Assembly (NCBI RefSeq): GCF_000383095.1
Contig: NZ_AORL01000021.1
Span: 806,001-870,000, forward strand
Source: Sphingomonas sp. PR090111-T3T-6A
GTDB lineage: Bacteria; Pseudomonadota; Alphaproteobacteria; Sphingomonadales; Sphingomonadaceae
Reading direction: 5' to 3'
DNA length: 64,000 bases
The position numbers and the translations under genes are program-made. Below, piece by piece: positions 35,790-45,023 of the stretch (positions are counted from its first letter, which is position 1; every line of letters begins with the position of its first letter). The notes beneath the pieces were generated by a model that saw nothing but the letters and a program-made list of their open reading frames with translations, did no database searches and was not told the DNA's origin.

Positions 35790-36638
35790 CTACAGGGTCA
35801 GGGCGGCGGCGGCGCGGAGGCCCGTCCTGATCCGCGCCATCACGCCTTCGTCCGCTTTGGTCGAGTGCACGGCATAGGCGGAATAGGAAAATTCCGGGCT
35901 GTCCGGCACGATCTCCAGCGATCCGTCCTCCAGCCAAGGGCGCACGAAACCTTCGCGGAAATAACCGCTGCCGCCCACCACGAGGATGTAATCAAGCGCC
36001 AGCGGACCATAGCTGATCGACATCACGGGGCTCTGCTGTTCGGGAAAAGCCGCCTGATAGCGCTCGGCGAACTCCTCGCCCCAGTCGATCCGAACATGAT
36101 CTTCAGGAGTCAGTTCCCGCCCCGTCCGCGTGGTGCGGACCAGCACCAGCTTCTCCTCGAACAGCAATTCCGCGACCACGCCCAGCCGGCGCGGCGCAGC
36201 GTAGAGCACCGCGACGTCGAGCGACCCGTCCTGCACCCTGTCCATGAGGTCGTCGGCGCCCGCGATGCGGGTCTGCACCGCAATTTCCGGGCATTCGCGA
36301 TGCATCCAGAGCAGCCAGTGCTTCAGCAGCGGGTTCCAGAGGCTGAGTTCCGCGCCCAGCGTCACCACCGTCTCCTTGCCCGCCGGCAACGCCACCGCGC
36401 TGCGCCCACGCTCCCACGCCTGAACGATGGTGGTGGCAAAGCGCAGAAAATGCTCGCCGGCCGGCGTCAGGCGCGCACCTGCCTTGTTACGGATGAACAG
36501 CGGCCGTTCCAGCTGCTCTTCGAGCACCCGGATGCGGGCGCTAACGGCCGTCTGGGTGATATGCAGGTTGGCGGCCGCGTTGACGAAGCTGCCAGTCTTC
36601 ACGACCTCCAGGAAAGTGCGCGCCATCGCGACGTCCAT
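35790..36638 (-). CDS. LysR-family transcriptional regulator
   Basis: A 282-residue regulator with the helix-turn-helix MARTFLEVVKTGSFVNAAANLHITQTAVSARIRVLEEQL at residues 5-43 and a LysR effector domain (DDLMDRVQDGSLDVAVLYA). The start at 36638 has GGGGA 8 bases upstream. It is convergent with the sulfonate ABC operon rather than divergent, so control of that operon is plausible but not given by position. A CysB/Cbl-like sulfur role would be a guess. Confidence 0.88.
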   Translation of the reverse strand: MDVAMARTFLEVVKTGSFVNAAANLHITQTAVSARIRVLEEQLERPLFIRNKAGARLTPAGEHFLRFATTIVQAWERGRSAVALPAGKETVVTLGAELSLWNPLLKHWLLWMHRECPEIAVQTRIAGADDLMDRVQDGSLDVAVLYAAPRRLGVVAELLFEEKLVLVRTTRTGRELTPEDHVRIDWGEEFAERYQAAFPEQQSPVMSISYGPLALDYILVVGGSGYFREGFVRPWLEDGSLEIVPDSPEFSYSAYAVHSTKADEGVMARIRTGLRAAAALTL

Positions 36639-37068
36639 GTGCAATCCCCATGCGTTGAAACAGGATAATATGAAAATTCCTGCTTTCATTACAGGGATCC
36701 GGCGCCCGAGCAAAATGGATCGTCTATCGGCGAGGATAGTCGAAGCCCGGCCGCGGCGCCTCGCTGGCCTGCTTTATCGAGCAAAAAATTTGCCGGACGG
36801 AAGCAAGATTTTGCGCTGTGCAGCCGAGATTTTCAGGCGTAGCGAGACGCCACAACAGAGGCAGAGACAAGAAAAGAAGCGCTAGAGCATATCATCGTCA
36901 GCAACGATATCGCGATCATCCAATATCGCCCATGTATCGTTCAAATATCCAACTGACGCGATCATCCCGACATTTCAGATTTGCTGGAGAGTGCGCCAGC
37001 GTACTTTCCCCAAGGAATTTCAGCATCTCCGCGACATCCATCGCCGGGGCCGATGAAGGAGTATCGAC
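36639..37068. other. Intergenic region, no gene supported
   Basis: A 430-base gap between a LysR gene and a small secreted protein gene, which point away from each other. It is less GC-rich than its surroundings between about 36790 and 36980. Short frames on both strands give compositions unlike real proteins. It must hold both promoters; no operator or RNA structure was identified. Confidence 0.4.
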
Positions 37069-37464
37069 ATGCGTCGAGCCATCGCCATCCTGTGTCTGAG
37101 CTTTGCCGGTGTCGCGACCGCTCACGCCGCCGTGTCCGAAAGCGGGGCGATGCCGAGCTTCCGGGATATCGAATTACGCTACACCGGGGAGGATGTTCTT
37201 CAGGTCGGGCGCGATGCCGTCGCTCGGGCAATCCCCATCGGCACCTCCGCCGCCACGGCGCAGGCCGTTCTCGACCGCGCCGGCGCCCGCTGCAAGCCGA
37301 CCCGTCGCGATCCGCAGATCATCCGCTGCGTTCACGACGACGTCACCACCGTCGATGAAGCGGTCGACGATATCCACTGGAAGACGATGCTTCATGTGGT
37401 CGACGACAAGGTGGCGAGCCTCTCGGTCGACAGGGAAGTCGACCGGCACGGCACACAGGACTGA
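37069..37464 (+). CDS. Small exported protein, unknown function
   Basis: A 131-residue protein with a clear signal peptide (MRRAIAILCLSFAGVATAHA) and the ribosome-binding site GAAGGAG. The mature part has two cysteines (GARCKPTRRDPQIIRCVHDD) that could form a disulfide in the periplasm. No family recognised. It stands alone, with a strong hairpin 48 bases after its stop. Confidence 0.65.
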   Translation: MRRAIAILCLSFAGVATAHAAVSESGAMPSFRDIELRYTGEDVLQVGRDAVARAIPIGTSAATAQAVLDRAGARCKPTRRDPQIIRCVHDDVTTVDEAVDDIHWKTMLHVVDDKVASLSVDREVDRHGTQD

Positions 37465-37511
37465 CCTTTTCCCTTCCGACGCGGCGTACCCCCCCTGGCC
37501 GCGTCTCGGAG

Positions 37512-37549
37512 CCCCGGCGTTCCCTCCCCCCTTGCCCGGAACGCCGGGG
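37512..37549. terminator. Hairpin between convergent genes
   Basis: Perfect 12-base stem CCCCGGCGTTCC/GGAACGCCGGGG with a 14-base pyrimidine loop, followed on the plus strand by AATT. Lies between the secreted-protein and methyltransferase-fold genes and probably terminates the plus-strand transcript. Confidence 0.5.
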
Positions 37550-37567
37550 AATTCCCAGGTCAAGCCG

Positions 37568-38419
37568 CTAGAGGAAGGATTCCAGCTTCAGCAGCGGATG
37601 GGGATATTTGAAGCTGTTGCTGGCCATCGGGATGACGATGCCTTCGGGCACGTCCGGCATGAAGTAATTGCCCTGATAGCGGTTGGGATTCATCAGATCG
37701 CCCTGCGCCGCCGTGTAGGCGGAACCGATGGGGAAGTAGGCGACATCCGTTCCGAACACGGCATAGACCGCCATATCGACGAAATTGCAGAACTCCATCG
37801 TCCCGCGCAGATGCGTGTCCTGGATGACGACGGAGTGCAGGCGCTCCCGCAGGAAGGAAAGCGAAGACAGATCCTTCGTGACCTGCGTGAAATCATGCGC
37901 CCCGTCGTGATGGACGAGCAGCCGCGCGCCATCGCCGCTCGCGATCGACTGCGCGACATATTGGGGCAGCGAGCCGTGGAACAGCCGCACCCGTTTCGCG
38001 GCCTCCGGGAAGACGCGCCGGATGCGCTCGAAGGTGAACAGCAGCGCGCTCTCGGAGATGTCGACGATGTCGAAGTCATAATCGAGCCGCTCGATGCAGC
38101 CCGCGATGATCGACGCCGAGCCACCCATATAGCAGCCGACCTCGACCACCCGCTCGAACTCCCCGCCCGCGTTCCGCAAAGCGGCGACGAGATCGAAATA
38201 ATATTTGGCCGAGCACTGGTCTTCATAAGGGACCTTCAGCGTGGACAGCCTGTGCACGATCTCGTCGAAGAAGCGGCTCTTCCCGAGGAACGGATCGACC
38301 CGCCGCAGCGCCTGATAGCCGCTGAAAATCGTCATGCCGAGCTTGTCGTTCGGATTGGCCATCGGCTCCAGGTCCGTGTCCGGCGAGATGAATTGTCCGG
38401 GGGCGATCGTCGCTGTCAT
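37568..38419 (-). CDS. Class I SAM-dependent methyltransferase-fold protein
   Basis: A 283-residue cytoplasmic protein. RVVEVGCYMGGSASIIAGCIERLDYDFDIVDISESALL is a Rossmann-type SAM-binding start (motif I followed by an acidic residue ending strand 2), and ARLLVHHDGAHDFTQVTKDL resembles the motif IV region of Methyltransf_24-like proteins, where HDGAHD often replaces the usual motif. The substrate is unknown; relatives sit in polysaccharide or secondary-metabolite loci, but no such neighbours are present. Start chosen at 38419; the frame is open to 38479. Confidence 0.65.
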   Translation of the reverse strand: MTATIAPGQFISPDTDLEPMANPNDKLGMTIFSGYQALRRVDPFLGKSRFFDEIVHRLSTLKVPYEDQCSAKYYFDLVAALRNAGGEFERVVEVGCYMGGSASIIAGCIERLDYDFDIVDISESALLFTFERIRRVFPEAAKRVRLFHGSLPQYVAQSIASGDGARLLVHHDGAHDFTQVTKDLSSLSFLRERLHSVVIQDTHLRGTMEFCNFVDMAVYAVFGTDVAYFPIGSAYTAAQGDLMNPNRYQGNYFMPDVPEGIVIPMASNSFKYPHPLLKLESFL

Positions 38420-38620
38420 GGTCAAACCCGATACCTCTCTGCACAACATGACGGCGCCTGCCGGATGTCGGCGGGGCACCTTCCTTCGCCATTATAGAAG
38501 GGCGCGCGACGCCGGCGGATCAGCGGCGAACCGATCGGCGCCGGACACGTTGCGCTGCGGTAAAGGCTTGCCGCGGCAGCCAAGGTGCCTTAGTTCGCCA
38601 ATACACGGGATCGCGTCAGG

Positions 38621-39784
38621 GTGAGCAGAGTGCGTATCAAATCCAGCCCGCAAGGGCTCCGTCTCCCCCCGCTTGTCGGATTCGGGGCTTTGACACTGGG
38701 ATTGCTCCTGGCCGGTTGCTCCAAGCAGGCGTCCCCGCCACGGCAGGGTGCGGCTGAAGTCGGCGTGGTGACGCTCGTGGCGCAGCCCGTCACCGTCTCC
38801 AACGAACTGACCGGCCGCACGGCCGCCACCACCGCATCGGACGTGCGGCCGCAGGTGAACGGCATCATCAAGGCCCGGCTGTTCCAGGAAGGCTCGCTCG
38901 TCCGTGCCGGGCAGCCGCTCTACGAGATCGATCCGCGCCTCTATCAGGCGGCGCGCGATCAGGCGGCGGCGCAGCTCGAAAATGCGCAGGCGACGCTCGC
39001 CACCACGCAGGCCAAGGCGGATCGCTACAAGACGCTCACCGACATTCAGGCCGTCAGCCGGCAGGATATCGACGACACCATCGCCGCCGCGCGGCAGGCG
39101 CGCGCGAACGTCCACCAATATCAGGCGACGCTCGAATCCGCGCGGGTGAACCTCGAATATACCCGCGTGCTCGCGCCGATTTCCGGGCGGATCAGCCGCT
39201 CGTCGGTGACGCCCGGCGCGCTCGTGACCGCCAACCAGACCACGCCGCTGGCTTCTATACAGCAGCTCGACCCCATCTATGTGGACATCACCCAGTCCAG
39301 CTCGCAGCTCCTCCAGCTCCGCCGCGCGCTCGCCAAGGGCAGCGTGCTGCCGACAAGCGCGGCCGTCCGCCTCAAGCTGGATGACGGCACCGACTATCCG
39401 CAGACGGGCACGATCGAGTTCAGCGAAGTGACGGTGGACGTGGACGCCGGCACCGTGACGCTGCGCGCCCGCTTCCCCAATCCCGACGGCCTGCTCCTGC
39501 CCGGCATGTTCGTCCGCGTGGAAGCGCCGCAGGGGGTCGTGCCCAACGCGATCCTCGCCCCGCAGCAGGGCATCACCCGCGACGTCAAGGGCAACGCGAC
39601 CGCGCTGGTGGTCGGCGCGGACAACAAGGTCGTCGAGCGCACCGTCACCGCCGATCGCGCGATCGGCAACATGTGGCTGGTGACGGCAGGCCTGAAGGCG
39701 GGCGACCGGCTGATCGTCGAGGGAACCGACAAGGCGCCGCCCGGCTCCAGCGTGAAGCCCGTCGCGGTCAAGCTGGAGCGCTGA
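38621..39784 (+). CDS. RND efflux periplasmic adaptor (MexA/AcrA type)
   Basis: A 387-residue lipoprotein adaptor with lipobox LLLAGC (Cys33). Domains run in order: barrel-sandwich half VRPQVNGIIKARLFQEGSLVRAGQPLYEIDP, alpha-hairpin (about residues 110-170), second lipoyl half ESARVNLEYTRVLAPISGRIS, and the C-terminal beta-barrel. It links the inner-membrane pump to the outer-membrane channel. The start is a GTG at 38621; another in-frame GTG follows at 38630. First gene of a tightly packed tripartite operon; no local regulator is seen. Confidence 0.93.
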   Translation: MSRVRIKSSPQGLRLPPLVGFGALTLGLLLAGCSKQASPPRQGAAEVGVVTLVAQPVTVSNELTGRTAATTASDVRPQVNGIIKARLFQEGSLVRAGQPLYEIDPRLYQAARDQAAAQLENAQATLATTQAKADRYKTLTDIQAVSRQDIDDTIAAARQARANVHQYQATLESARVNLEYTRVLAPISGRISRSSVTPGALVTANQTTPLASIQQLDPIYVDITQSSSQLLQLRRALAKGSVLPTSAAVRLKLDDGTDYPQTGTIEFSEVTVDVDAGTVTLRARFPNPDGLLLPGMFVRVEAPQGVVPNAILAPQQGITRDVKGNATALVVGADNKVVERTVTADRAIGNMWLVTAGLKAGDRLIVEGTDKAPPGSSVKPVAVKLER

Positions 39785-39785
39785 G

Positions 39786-42700
39786 TTGGGCATCAGCCGC
39801 TTCTTCGTCGACCGGCCCATCTTCGCATGGGTGATCGCCATCGTCGTGATGATGGTGGGCCTCGGCGCGATCCTGTCGCTGCCGATCGCCCAATATCCCG
39901 ACGTCGCGCCGCCTGCGGTGAACGTCAGCGCCGTCTATCCCGGCGCGTCGGCCGAGACGCTGGAGACCAGCGTCACGCAGGTGCTGGAGCAGCAGCTCAC
40001 CGGCATCGACGGGCTGCTCTATTTCGAGTCCAGCTCGGACAGCTCCGGCTCCGCCAGCATCACCGCGACCTTCGCCAAGGGCACGAACCCGGACGTCGCG
40101 CAGGTGCAGGTGCAGAACAAGGTGCAGCAGGCGCTCTCCCGCCTGCCGAGCCAGGTGCAGCAGCAGGGATTGACGGTCACCAAGTCGAACAGCGACTTCC
40201 TGATGATCGTCGCCATCTACGACAAGACCAATCGCTCCACCGACGCCGACATCGCGGACTATCTGGTCAGCAACTTCCAGGACGATCTCGCCCGTGTGAA
40301 CGGCGTGGGCCAGAGTCAGGTGTTCGGCTCGGGCTATGCGATGCGCATCTGGCTCGATCCGGTGAAGCTCGCGGCGGTGAATCTGATGCCGTCCGACGTG
40401 CAGAACGCCGTGCTGGCGCAGAATGTCGACATCTCCGCCGGCCAGATCGGGCAGCGTCCGTCGGTGAAGGGGCAGATGCTCAACGCCGTGGTGAAGACCA
40501 AGGCGCGCCTGCACACGCCCGAACAGTTCCGCGACATCGTGGTGAAGACGCGGAGCGACGGATCGGTGATCCGCCTCTCCGACGTCGCGCGGGTGGAGAT
40601 GGGCCAGGAGGACTATACCGCCACCGCCCAGCTCGACGGGCATCCCGCCTCCGGCATGGCGATCCAGCTTGCGCCGGGCGCCGACGCGCTCAAGACGGCC
40701 AAGGCGGTGAAGGCCCGCGTCGCCGAGCTGTCAACCCATCTGCCCGAAGGCTACACGCTGGCCTATCCGCGCGACACGACGGATTTCATCAAACTCTCGG
40801 TCAAGGAAGTGGTCGAGACGCTGGTGATCGCCGTCATCCTCGTCGTAATCGTGATGTTCCTGTTCCTGCAAAGCTGGCGGGCGACGCTCGTGCCGGCGAT
40901 CGCCGTGCCGGTGGTGCTGCTCGGCACGTTCGGCATTCTCGCGGCGTTCGGATATACGATCAACACACTCACGCTCTTCGGCATGGTGCTGGCGATCGGC
41001 CTGCTCGTCGACGACGCCATCGTGGTGGTGGAGAATGTCGAGCGGATCATGGCGGAGGAAGGCACCTCCCCCCGCGAGGCCACCATCAAGTCGATGGAGG
41101 AGATCGGCTCCGCGCTGATCGGCATCGCGCTGGTGCTCTCCGCGGTGATGCTGCCCATGGCCTTCTTCGGCGGATCGACGGGCGTGATCTACCGGCAGTT
41201 CTCGGTGACGATCGTGTCGGCGATGCTGCTGTCGGTGTTCGTCGCGCTGATCCTGTCGCCCGCGCTGTGCGCCACGCTGCTGAAGGCGGGAGATCATAAT
41301 CCGCTCCACCGTCAGGGGCTGTTCGGGCGGTTCAACCGCTGGTTCGACCGCATGACCAACCGCTATATCGGCGCGACGCGCAGCGTTATCGGCCGGCGGG
41401 GGCTGCACCTCCTCGTCTATGCGGCGGTGCTGGCGCTGCTGGTCTGGCTGTTCGTGCGGCTGCCCACGGGCTTCCTGCCGACCGAGGACCAGGGCGCGGC
41501 AATCGTGCAGTTCACCCTCCCCGCGGGCGCGACGGAGGAGCGGACCGACGCCGTGCGCGCGCAGGTCGAGCGCTATTTCCTCGATCAGAAGGCCGAGGTG
41601 AGCGACATCTTCGGCATTTCGGGCTTCAGCTTCTCGGGCAGCGGGCAGAATGCCGGCCTCGGCTTCATCATCCTGGCCCCCTTCGACAAGCGCAAGGGCG
41701 CCGAGCACAGCGCGGCCGCGCTCACCCATCGGGCTACGGTAGCGCTCTCGGCGATCCGCGACGCGCAGATCTTCGCGCTGACGCCGCCCGCCATCTCGGG
41801 GCTCGGCCAGTCCAACGGCTTCAGCTTCCAGTTGCTGAACAGCAGCGGGATGCCACGCGACCAGTTCGTGGCGTTGCGCGACAAGCTGATCGCGGCCGCT
41901 TCCAAAGACCCCAAGCTGGCACAGGTCCGTGCCTCCACGCTGCCCGACACGCCGCAGCTCCGGGTCAATATCGACGACGCCAAGCTCGCCGTGCTGGGCC
42001 TGACCGAAAGCGACGTGACCGCCACGCTGAGCGCCGCATGGGGCAGCACCTACATCAACGATTTCGTCGATCGCGGCCGCGTGAAGCGCGTCTATATGCA
42101 GGCGGATTCCGCTTTCCGGATGCTGCCGAGCGATCTCGACAACTGGTTCGTGCGCTCCTCGGTGAACGGCAATATGGTGCCCTTCTCCGCCTTCGCGACG
42201 ACGAGCTGGGAGAAGGGGCCGAACAGCGTCTCGCGCTTCAACGGCCGCTCCTCCTACGAGATCGACGGACAGGCCTCCCCCGGCACCAGCTCGGGCCAGG
42301 CGATGGCCGAGATGGTCGCGCTTCAGGAGAAGCTCGCGCCCGGCACGGGCCATGCGTGGAGCAGCCTCTCCTATCAGGAGAACCAGTCGAGCGGGCAGGC
42401 ACCGCTCCTCTATGCGCTGTCGGTGCTGGTGGTCTTCCTGTGCCTCGCCGCGCTGTACGAGAGCTGGTCGGTGCCCTTCGCCGTGCTGCTGGTCATTCCG
42501 CTGGGCGTGATCGGCGCCGTGCTGGCGGTGACGCTGAGGGGGCTGGAGAACAATATCTTCTTCCAGGTCGGCCTGCTCACCACCATCGGCCTCGCCGCCA
42601 AGAACGCCATCCTGATCGTGGAGTTCGCGGAGCTGGCGCGGCGCGAGGGGAAGGACATGCTCGATGCCGCGCTGGAGGCCGCGCGCGTCCGGCTGCGGCC

Positions 42701-42917
42701 CATTCTGATGACCTCGGTGGCCTTCATCGCCGGCGTCTTACCGCTGGCGATCGCGACCGGGGCCGGCGCGCAGAGCCGTGTCGCCATCGGCACGGCGGTG
42801 ATGGGCGGCATGCTCTCCGCCACCGCCCTCGCCATCTTCTACGTGCCGATGTTCTTCCTGCTCGTGGGCCGCCTCTTCCATCGCGACAACTCCACCCCCA
42901 CTCCGGAGGCCCCATGA
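39786..42917 (+). CDS. RND multidrug efflux transporter (HAE1/AcrB type)
   Basis: A 1043-residue inner-membrane proton antiporter of standard length. N-terminus ISRFFVDRPIFAWVIAIVVMM, proton-relay aspartates in GLLVDDAIVVVENVER (about residue 407), and duplicated transmembrane/porter halves with FQVGLLTTIGLAAKNAILIVEFA in the second half. The apparent start is TTG at 39786, one base after the adaptor stop; no ATG or GTG fits the conserved N-terminus. Its stop overlaps the outer-membrane gene start. Exports hydrophobic drugs or dyes; specificity unknown. Confidence 0.95.
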   Translation: MGISRFFVDRPIFAWVIAIVVMMVGLGAILSLPIAQYPDVAPPAVNVSAVYPGASAETLETSVTQVLEQQLTGIDGLLYFESSSDSSGSASITATFAKGTNPDVAQVQVQNKVQQALSRLPSQVQQQGLTVTKSNSDFLMIVAIYDKTNRSTDADIADYLVSNFQDDLARVNGVGQSQVFGSGYAMRIWLDPVKLAAVNLMPSDVQNAVLAQNVDISAGQIGQRPSVKGQMLNAVVKTKARLHTPEQFRDIVVKTRSDGSVIRLSDVARVEMGQEDYTATAQLDGHPASGMAIQLAPGADALKTAKAVKARVAELSTHLPEGYTLAYPRDTTDFIKLSVKEVVETLVIAVILVVIVMFLFLQSWRATLVPAIAVPVVLLGTFGILAAFGYTINTLTLFGMVLAIGLLVDDAIVVVENVERIMAEEGTSPREATIKSMEEIGSALIGIALVLSAVMLPMAFFGGSTGVIYRQFSVTIVSAMLLSVFVALILSPALCATLLKAGDHNPLHRQGLFGRFNRWFDRMTNRYIGATRSVIGRRGLHLLVYAAVLALLVWLFVRLPTGFLPTEDQGAAIVQFTLPAGATEERTDAVRAQVERYFLDQKAEVSDIFGISGFSFSGSGQNAGLGFIILAPFDKRKGAEHSAAALTHRATVALSAIRDAQIFALTPPAISGLGQSNGFSFQLLNSSGMPRDQFVALRDKLIAAASKDPKLAQVRASTLPDTPQLRVNIDDAKLAVLGLTESDVTATLSAAWGSTYINDFVDRGRVKRVYMQADSAFRMLPSDLDNWFVRSSVNGNMVPFSAFATTSWEKGPNSVSRFNGRSSYEIDGQASPGTSSGQAMAEMVALQEKLAPGTGHAWSSLSYQENQSSGQAPLLYALSVLVVFLCLAALYESWSVPFAVLLVIPLGVIGAVLAVTLRGLENNIFFQVGLLTTIGLAAKNAILIVEFAELARREGKDMLDAALEAARVRLRPILMTSVAFIAGVLPLAIATGAGAQSRVAIGTAVMGGMLSATALAIFYVPMFFLLVGRLFHRDNSTPTPEAP

Positions 42918-44305
42918 TGCGCGGGCTGGCCCTCTTGCCGCTGCTGGCGACCGGCATCGCCCTCTCCGCCTGCGACATGGCGCCGCATTATGTGCGCCCG
43001 GCCTCGGCGGCGCCGTCGCAATGGCCTCAAGGCGCGTCCTACGACGCTGCCCAGCCGGCGGACGCGGCGGGGCTGCCGTGGCGCAGCCTGATCGGGGACA
43101 CGCGGCTCCAGACGGTGATCGAACGGGCGCTGGCCAATAACCGCGACCTGCGCGCGGCCATCGCCAACGTCGCTTCGGCGCGGGCGCAATATCATATCCA
43201 GCGCTCCGAGCAGCTTCCGACCATCGCCGCCGGCGCGAGCGCCAGCATCCAGCGCGGCATCAAGACGGATGCGCTCGACGCCAACAGCTATTCGGCCAGC
43301 GCCGGCATGAGCAGCTTCGAGATCGATCTGTTCGGCCGCCTCAAGAACGAGACGCGCGCTGCGTTCGAGACCTATCTCTCGACGGAATCGGGCATGCGCT
43401 CGACCCGCCTCACCATCGTCGCCGAGACGGCCACCGCTTATGCGACGCTCGCCTCGGACCGCGATCTGCTCAAGGTCGCGCAGGATACCGAGGCCAGCGG
43501 CCAGCGCTCGCTGGAGCTGACGCAATCGCTGTTCCGATCCGGCCTCACCAACGCCAGCGACGTGCAGAACGCCATCACCGTCGTCGAGCAGGCGAAGTCC
43601 GACGTCGAGAATTTCACCACCGCCGTCGCGCAGGATCGCAATGCGCTGGAGCTGCTGGTCGGAGCCCCGGTGGAGGATGCCCTCCTCCCCGCCTCGCTCG
43701 GCGAGCTGGATCACAGCATCGCCGCCGTTCCCGCCGGTCTCTCGTCGACCGTGCTGCTCCAGCGACCCGACGTGCTCGAGGCCGAGCATAGCCTCAAGAG
43801 CGCCAATGCCGGCATCGGCGCGGCCCGTGCGGCCTTCTTCCCGACGATCACGCTCACCTCGGCGGTTGGCGTCGCGAGCAGCGCGCTGAGTTCGCTGTTC
43901 ACGGGCGGTGCTCTCAACTGGTCGGTCGCGCCATCCGCGAGCGTGCCCGTGCTGGGCGGGGCGACCAAGGGCAACCTCCAATATGCCGAGGCGCAGCGCG
44001 ACTATTATCTCGCGCGCTATGAGAAGGCCGTGCAGCAGGCCTTCAAGGACGTCGCCGACGGGCTGGCGCGTCGCGGCACCATCACCCGCCAGCGCGAGGC
44101 TCAGGCGAGGTTGGTGACGGCCGCCGCCAAGGCCTATTCGCTCGCCGACGCGCAATATCGCGCCGGCACGGACAACTTCCTCAATGCGCTCATCGCCCAG
44201 CGGACGCTCTACGCATCTCGACAGACGGAAATCGGCGCCGCGCTGACCGACATCAACAACCGCATCACCCTCTATCAGGCGATCGGCGCGGACAGCTCGC
44301 TCTAG
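42914..44305 (+). CDS. Outer-membrane efflux lipoprotein (OprM/NodT type)
   Basis: A 463-residue outer-membrane channel with lipobox ALSAC (Cys20) and duplicated OEP repeats (WRSLIGDTRLQTVIERALANNRDL; DLFGRLKNETRAAF; LLQRPDVLEAEHSL). ATG 42914 overlaps the pump stop as ATGA. It completes the adaptor-pump-channel set, so the operon encodes a full tripartite efflux system. Confidence 0.93.
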   Translation: MMRGLALLPLLATGIALSACDMAPHYVRPASAAPSQWPQGASYDAAQPADAAGLPWRSLIGDTRLQTVIERALANNRDLRAAIANVASARAQYHIQRSEQLPTIAAGASASIQRGIKTDALDANSYSASAGMSSFEIDLFGRLKNETRAAFETYLSTESGMRSTRLTIVAETATAYATLASDRDLLKVAQDTEASGQRSLELTQSLFRSGLTNASDVQNAITVVEQAKSDVENFTTAVAQDRNALELLVGAPVEDALLPASLGELDHSIAAVPAGLSSTVLLQRPDVLEAEHSLKSANAGIGAARAAFFPTITLTSAVGVASSALSSLFTGGALNWSVAPSASVPVLGGATKGNLQYAEAQRDYYLARYEKAVQQAFKDVADGLARRGTITRQREAQARLVTAAAKAYSLADAQYRAGTDNFLNALIAQRTLYASRQTEIGAALTDINNRITLYQAIGADSSL

Positions 44306-44533
44306 TCGTTCCGTTCCCAACGCCAACCCGGCTTCAGGCTCGGGCCGGCGGCATCATGCCACAGTCCGGCGATGCCGCCGATTCGACGCTCGGGCGACCG
44401 GACACCTGACGCGCGCGTAAAATCATCCATCTGATATCAGGCTATATTTTCGCCAGATCGAGCGCATCGCGTTCCCATCTGTGCAGGTGCGAACAACCGC
44501 CCCTGCGCCTGTTCCGGCTCCGTCGCAAGACAA

Positions 44534-44556
44534 AAGATGCACTTGTAATGCATATT
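44534..44556. promoter_or_regulatory. NsrR-like 11-1-11 inverted repeat upstream of globin genes
   Basis: Left arm AAGATGCACTT and right arm TAATGCATATT (reverse complement AATATGCATTA), separated by one G. Each arm matches the NsrR half-site AANATGCATTT at 9 or 10 of the 11 positions. NsrR is the nitric-oxide-sensing Rrf2 repressor that classically controls hmp. A further half-site-like AAATGCATGATT lies at 44582-44593. No nsrR gene is in the window. Confidence 0.6.
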
Positions 44557-44583
44557 ACGCTAGTCGATATACATGCCTGTCAA

Positions 44584-44988
44584 ATGCATGATTCGGATTG
44601 CGCTATGCACCACGACAAACGCCTTCACGAAGACGCTATCCGGCCGCTGGTCGAACGGTTCTATGGACGTGTGCGGACCGATCCCGGCCTGGGGCCGGTT
44701 TTCGGCGGTGCAGTGGCGGATTGGGACGATCATCACGCGCGACTGTCGGACTTCTGGTCCTCGGTGATGCTGGGAAGCGGCCGCTACAAGGGCAGCCCCG
44801 TCGCCCTCCATATGCTCCACGCCGAACATCTGACCCCGGCCCTGTTCACGCGCTGGCTGACGCTTTGGCGCGAGACGACCGAAGAGATGCTGCCCCCGGC
44901 CATCGCCCTCGACATGCAGGCCAAGGCCGCCCGGATCGCCGAAAGCCTGCAACTCGCCATGCGTTACCGGCGCCCCGTCGCCGCCTGA
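44584..44988 (+). CDS. Group III truncated haemoglobin
   Basis: About 134 residues. LVERFYGRVRTDPGLGPVF, DWDDHHARLSDFWSSVMLGSGRYKGSPVALHMLH and FTRWLTLWRETTEEMLPP carry the conserved Phe-Tyr (B9/B10), Trp and proximal-histidine pattern of TrHb3 proteins. The exact start is uncertain: ATGs at 44548, 44584 and 44605 are in frame. 44548 lies inside the putative operator and is least likely. The gene precedes the flavohaemoglobin by 35 bases in the same operon, implying a shared role in nitric oxide or low-oxygen chemistry. Confidence 0.82.
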   Translation: MHDSDCAMHHDKRLHEDAIRPLVERFYGRVRTDPGLGPVFGGAVADWDDHHARLSDFWSSVMLGSGRYKGSPVALHMLHAEHLTPALFTRWLTLWRETTEEMLPPAIALDMQAKAARIAESLQLAMRYRRPVAA

Positions 44989-45023
44989 CTTTCCCCTCCC
45001 CCCTCACTGCCAAGGAGACCCTC

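Noticed and set aside
36916-37125. Short minus frame overlapping the secreted-protein start
   Set aside because: Overlaps a gene with a signal peptide and good ribosome-binding site; no support of its own.
40731-42353. 540-residue minus-strand frame inside the RND pump gene
   Set aside because: Antisense shadow, no recognisable domain, and overlapping a 1043-residue protein of canonical sequence.
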